From: Kocuria rosea
GTDB lineage: Bacteria; Actinomycetota; Actinomycetes; Actinomycetales; Micrococcaceae
Direction: 5' to 3'
Length of the DNA: 64,000 bases
NCBI RefSeq assembly: GCF_023715525.1
Contig: NZ_JAMBOG010000002.1
Coordinates: forward strand, 62,001-126,000
Shown: positions 62,415 through 64,000 of the stretch, piece after piece
Layout: each line of letters begins with the position of its first letter
Position numbering within the stretch: position 1 is the first letter of the stretch
The notes under the pieces: generated by a model
Databases searched by the model: none
The model's input: the letters and a program-made list of their open reading frames with translations, nothing else
Told to the model about the DNA's origin: nothing
Translations under genes and position numbers: made by a program

Positions 62415-63254
62415 TCACGGCCCGACGGGCGTGGCCGGGCGGCACGCGGGACTGCCCGCGGGGGCGCGCACGATGCGGTAGGTGTAGGCCGGCTCGGCCA
62501 CCCCGATCGGCCCCTCGTAGACCTCCTGGGCCTCCTCGACCGCCCGGGTCGGCGAGTTCCACACCGGCAGGTGGGTCAGCAGCAGCTTGCGCGCGCCCGC
62601 GTCCCGGGCGGCCTCCGCCGCGCGGCGGCCCGTGAGGTGGATGCCGCGCAGGGCGTCGTCGCGGCCCTCCTGGTAGGCGGCCTCGCACAGGAAGACGTCG
62701 GCGCCGCGGGCGGCCCGCAGCAGCCCCGCGCAGCTGTCGGTGTCGCCCGAGTAGGCCAGGGTGCTGGGCCCGGCGGGGCCGTCGAAGTCGATCCGCAGGG
62801 CGTAGGCCTCGGGCGTCGGGTGCTGCACCGCGAAGGGGGTGACCGTGAACGGGCCCACGCGCACCGGCTGCTCCGGCGACCAGGTGCGGAAGTCGAACTC
62901 CCCGTGCATCCCGGGCTCGGCCGGGAGCCCGTGCGTGCGCGCGAGGTACTCGTGCAGCCCGGACGGGGCCCACAGCGGGATCCGGGCGGCGCCCCACCCG
63001 CGCGGGTCCCACTTGACGGCCACGTGCAGCCCCGCGAGGTCGATGCAGTGGTCCGGGTGCAGGTGGCTCACGAGCACGGCGTCGATGTCGTGCAGGTCCA
63101 TGTGGCGCTGCAGCACGCCCAGGGCGCCGTTGCCCATGTCCAGCAGCACGCGCCAGGTCCGGCCCTCGGCGTCCTCGCCGCTGACCAGGTAGCAGGACGC
63201 CGGTGAATCGGGCCCGGCGAAGGAGCCGGTGCATCCGATGATGGTGAGTTTCAT
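62415..63254 (-). CDS. MBL-fold metallo-hydrolase (RNase Z-like)
   Basis: About 279 residues. The metal motif [12 protein letters not shown] (HxHxDH) sits near residue 75, with [14 protein letters not shown] (Asp) and LLLTHLPVW (His) downstream. It resembles the small MBL hydrolase that regularly sits between murI and rph in actinobacteria; its substrate (nucleic acid, cyclic nucleotide or other) is not known. The ATG at 63254 gives the [12 protein letters not shown] opening; a longer frame adds 14 residues. Confidence 0.9.
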   Translation of the reverse strand: MKLTIIGCTGSFAGPDSPASCYLVSGEDAEGRTWRVLLDMGNGALGVLQRHMDLHDIDAVLVSHLHPDHCIDLAGLHVAVKWDPRGWGAARIPLWAPSGLHEYLARTHGLPAEPGMHGEFDFRTWSPEQPVRVGPFTVTPFAVQHPTPEAYALRIDFDGPAGPSTLAYSGDTDSCAGLLRAARGADVFLCEAAYQEGRDDALRGIHLTGRRAAEAARDAGARKLLLTHLPVWNSPTRAVEEAQEVYEGPIGVAEPAYTYRIVRAPAGSPACRPATPVGP

Positions 63255-63311
63255 GGGCTGGGCCTTCCAGAGGGACCGGTGGGACGGCGGCCGCACCGGC
63301 CGCCGGGCTGC

Positions 63312-64000
63312 TCAGGGGGCGGGAGCTCCCGAGCCCCCGATCATCTCGGGGGTGATCCGGGCGAGCGAGCCGGTGGGGAACTGCTCGGCCACGGAGCTCG
63401 TGTGCCGGACCCGGGTGACCTCCGGGCCCAGGAACCGCCGGGCCAGCACCTCGAAGGACGCCGCGTCCCCGGTGGCCAGGAACTCGTGGCGGGCGGGCAG
63501 GCCCGGGTCCCGCTCGAGCCCGTGGCCGACGAGCGCACGGTAGACGTCCTTGGCGGTCTCCTCCGCGCTGGAGACGAGCGTCACGGTGTCGCCCATGACG
63601 TAGGAGATGACGCCGGTCAGCAGCGGGTAGTGGGTGCAGCCCAGCACGAGGGTGTCCACCTCGGCGCGGCGCAGGGGGTCGAGGTAGCGCTCGGCCGTCG
63701 CGAGCAGGTCGGGGCCGGTGGTGACCCCGGCCTCCACGTAGTCGACGAAGGCGGGGCAGGCCACGGAGCGCAGCTCCAGGTGGGGGGCGGCCGCGAAGGT
63801 GTCGTCGTAGGCGCGGGAGCCGACCGTGGCCGCCGTGCCGATCACGCCGATCCGCCCGTTGCGGGTGGAGGCGACCGCCCGGCGCACCGCCGGCTGGATG
63901 ACCTCGACCACGGGGATGCCGTAGACCCGGGTGTAGCGCTCGCGGGCGTCGCGCAGCACCGCGGCCGAGGCCGTGTTGCACGCGATGACCAGCAGCTTCA
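63312..64000 (-). CDS. murI: Glutamate racemase, C-terminal part (cut by window edge)
   Basis: At least 229 residues; the N-terminus lies beyond the window. Makes D-glutamate for peptidoglycan. The first catalytic Cys is present at the edge ([14 protein letters not shown]), the second in [26 protein letters not shown] and [15 protein letters not shown] are family motifs. It is the first gene of the run murI-MBL-rph-rdgB. Confidence 0.96.
   Translation of the reverse strand, partial: KLLVIACNTASAAVLRDARERYTRVYGIPVVEVIQPAVRRAVASTRNGRIGVIGTAATVGSRAYDDTFAAAPHLELRSVACPAFVDYVEAGVTTGPDLLATAERYLDPLRRAEVDTLVLGCTHYPLLTGVISYVMGDTVTLVSSAEETAKDVYRALVGHGLERDPGLPARHEFLATGDAASFEVLARRFLGPEVTRVRHTSSVAEQFPTGSLARITPEMIGGSGAPAP

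Overview
The window is very GC-rich, gene-dense chromosome from a high-GC Gram-positive actinobacterium. An NdgR/LtbR-type IclR regulator, mqo, dimethyl-independent core operons (ilvBNC, leuB-ilvE-FAH-gltX, murI-MBL-rph-rdgB), frequent GTG starts and many start codons placed 7-8 bases after a -10 hexamer (probably leaderless mRNAs) all fit Actinomycetota. Micrococcaceae, perhaps Kocuria, is my best guess from gene content, but the sequence alone does not prove a genus. I see no phage, transposon, integrase or CRISPR array.

Layout. 1-3.5 kb: ndgR, then a degenerate receiver/thioredoxin-reductase fusion overlapping a membrane protein. 3.5-7 kb: two translationally coupled dynamin-like GTPases. 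7-22 kb: a stress/metal block holding a quinone-oxidoreductase-like enzyme, an 18-cysteine copper-binding four-helix protein, small proteins, two overlapping alpha/beta hydrolases, a YbdK-type ligase, a TerC transporter behind a yybP-ykoY (Mn2+) riboswitch, a CopB-like P-type ATPase under a CsoR-type operator, an OsmC protein and a CPYC thioredoxin-reductase-like protein. 22.2-22.8 kb: tRNA-Glu, tRNA-Glu and tRNA-Gln, each followed by a hairpin.

22.9-29.4 kb (minus strand): metG, leuB, ilvE, an FAH hydrolase and gltX, each with its own hairpin or short gap. 29.4-33.1 kb (plus): an AIM24 protein, then a CRP/GlxR-like site and a two-gene dicarboxylate operon (DASS transporter plus tartrate/D-malate dehydrogenase). 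33.2-36.9 kb (minus): ilvBNC preceded by a Leu/Val-rich leader peptide and an attenuator terminator. 37-39.8 kb: a 2-hydroxyacid dehydrogenase, tRNA-Lys, a MarR regulator, a Bcp peroxiredoxin and tRNA-Leu. 39.9-48.3 kb (plus): a lipoprotein solute-binding protein, mqo, an RND pump, a luciferase-like monooxygenase and a MarR regulator. 48.3-59.4 kb: a transglutaminase, a YihY protein, a hydrolase, a decayed MBL-fold gene, an MFS transporter, sbcDC, an aquaporin and an ADP-ribosylglycohydrolase. 59.3-64 kb (minus): murI (cut by the window edge), an MBL hydrolase, rph, rdgB, a kinase and a DEDDh exonuclease in one run.

Functional themes: branched-chain amino acid synthesis (ndgR, leuB, ilvE, ilvBNC with an attenuator), C4-dicarboxylate use (DASS, dehydrogenase, mqo), metal and redox homeostasis (Mn riboswitch/TerC, Cu ATPase, Cu storage protein, OsmC, Bcp, two TrxR-like proteins), and nucleic-acid maintenance (SbcCD, RNase PH, RdgB, two aminoacyl-tRNA synthetases). 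The most distinctive items are regulatory RNAs: the Mn riboswitch, whose P1 strand doubles as the anti-Shine-Dalgarno, and the probably leaderless ilv leader peptide.
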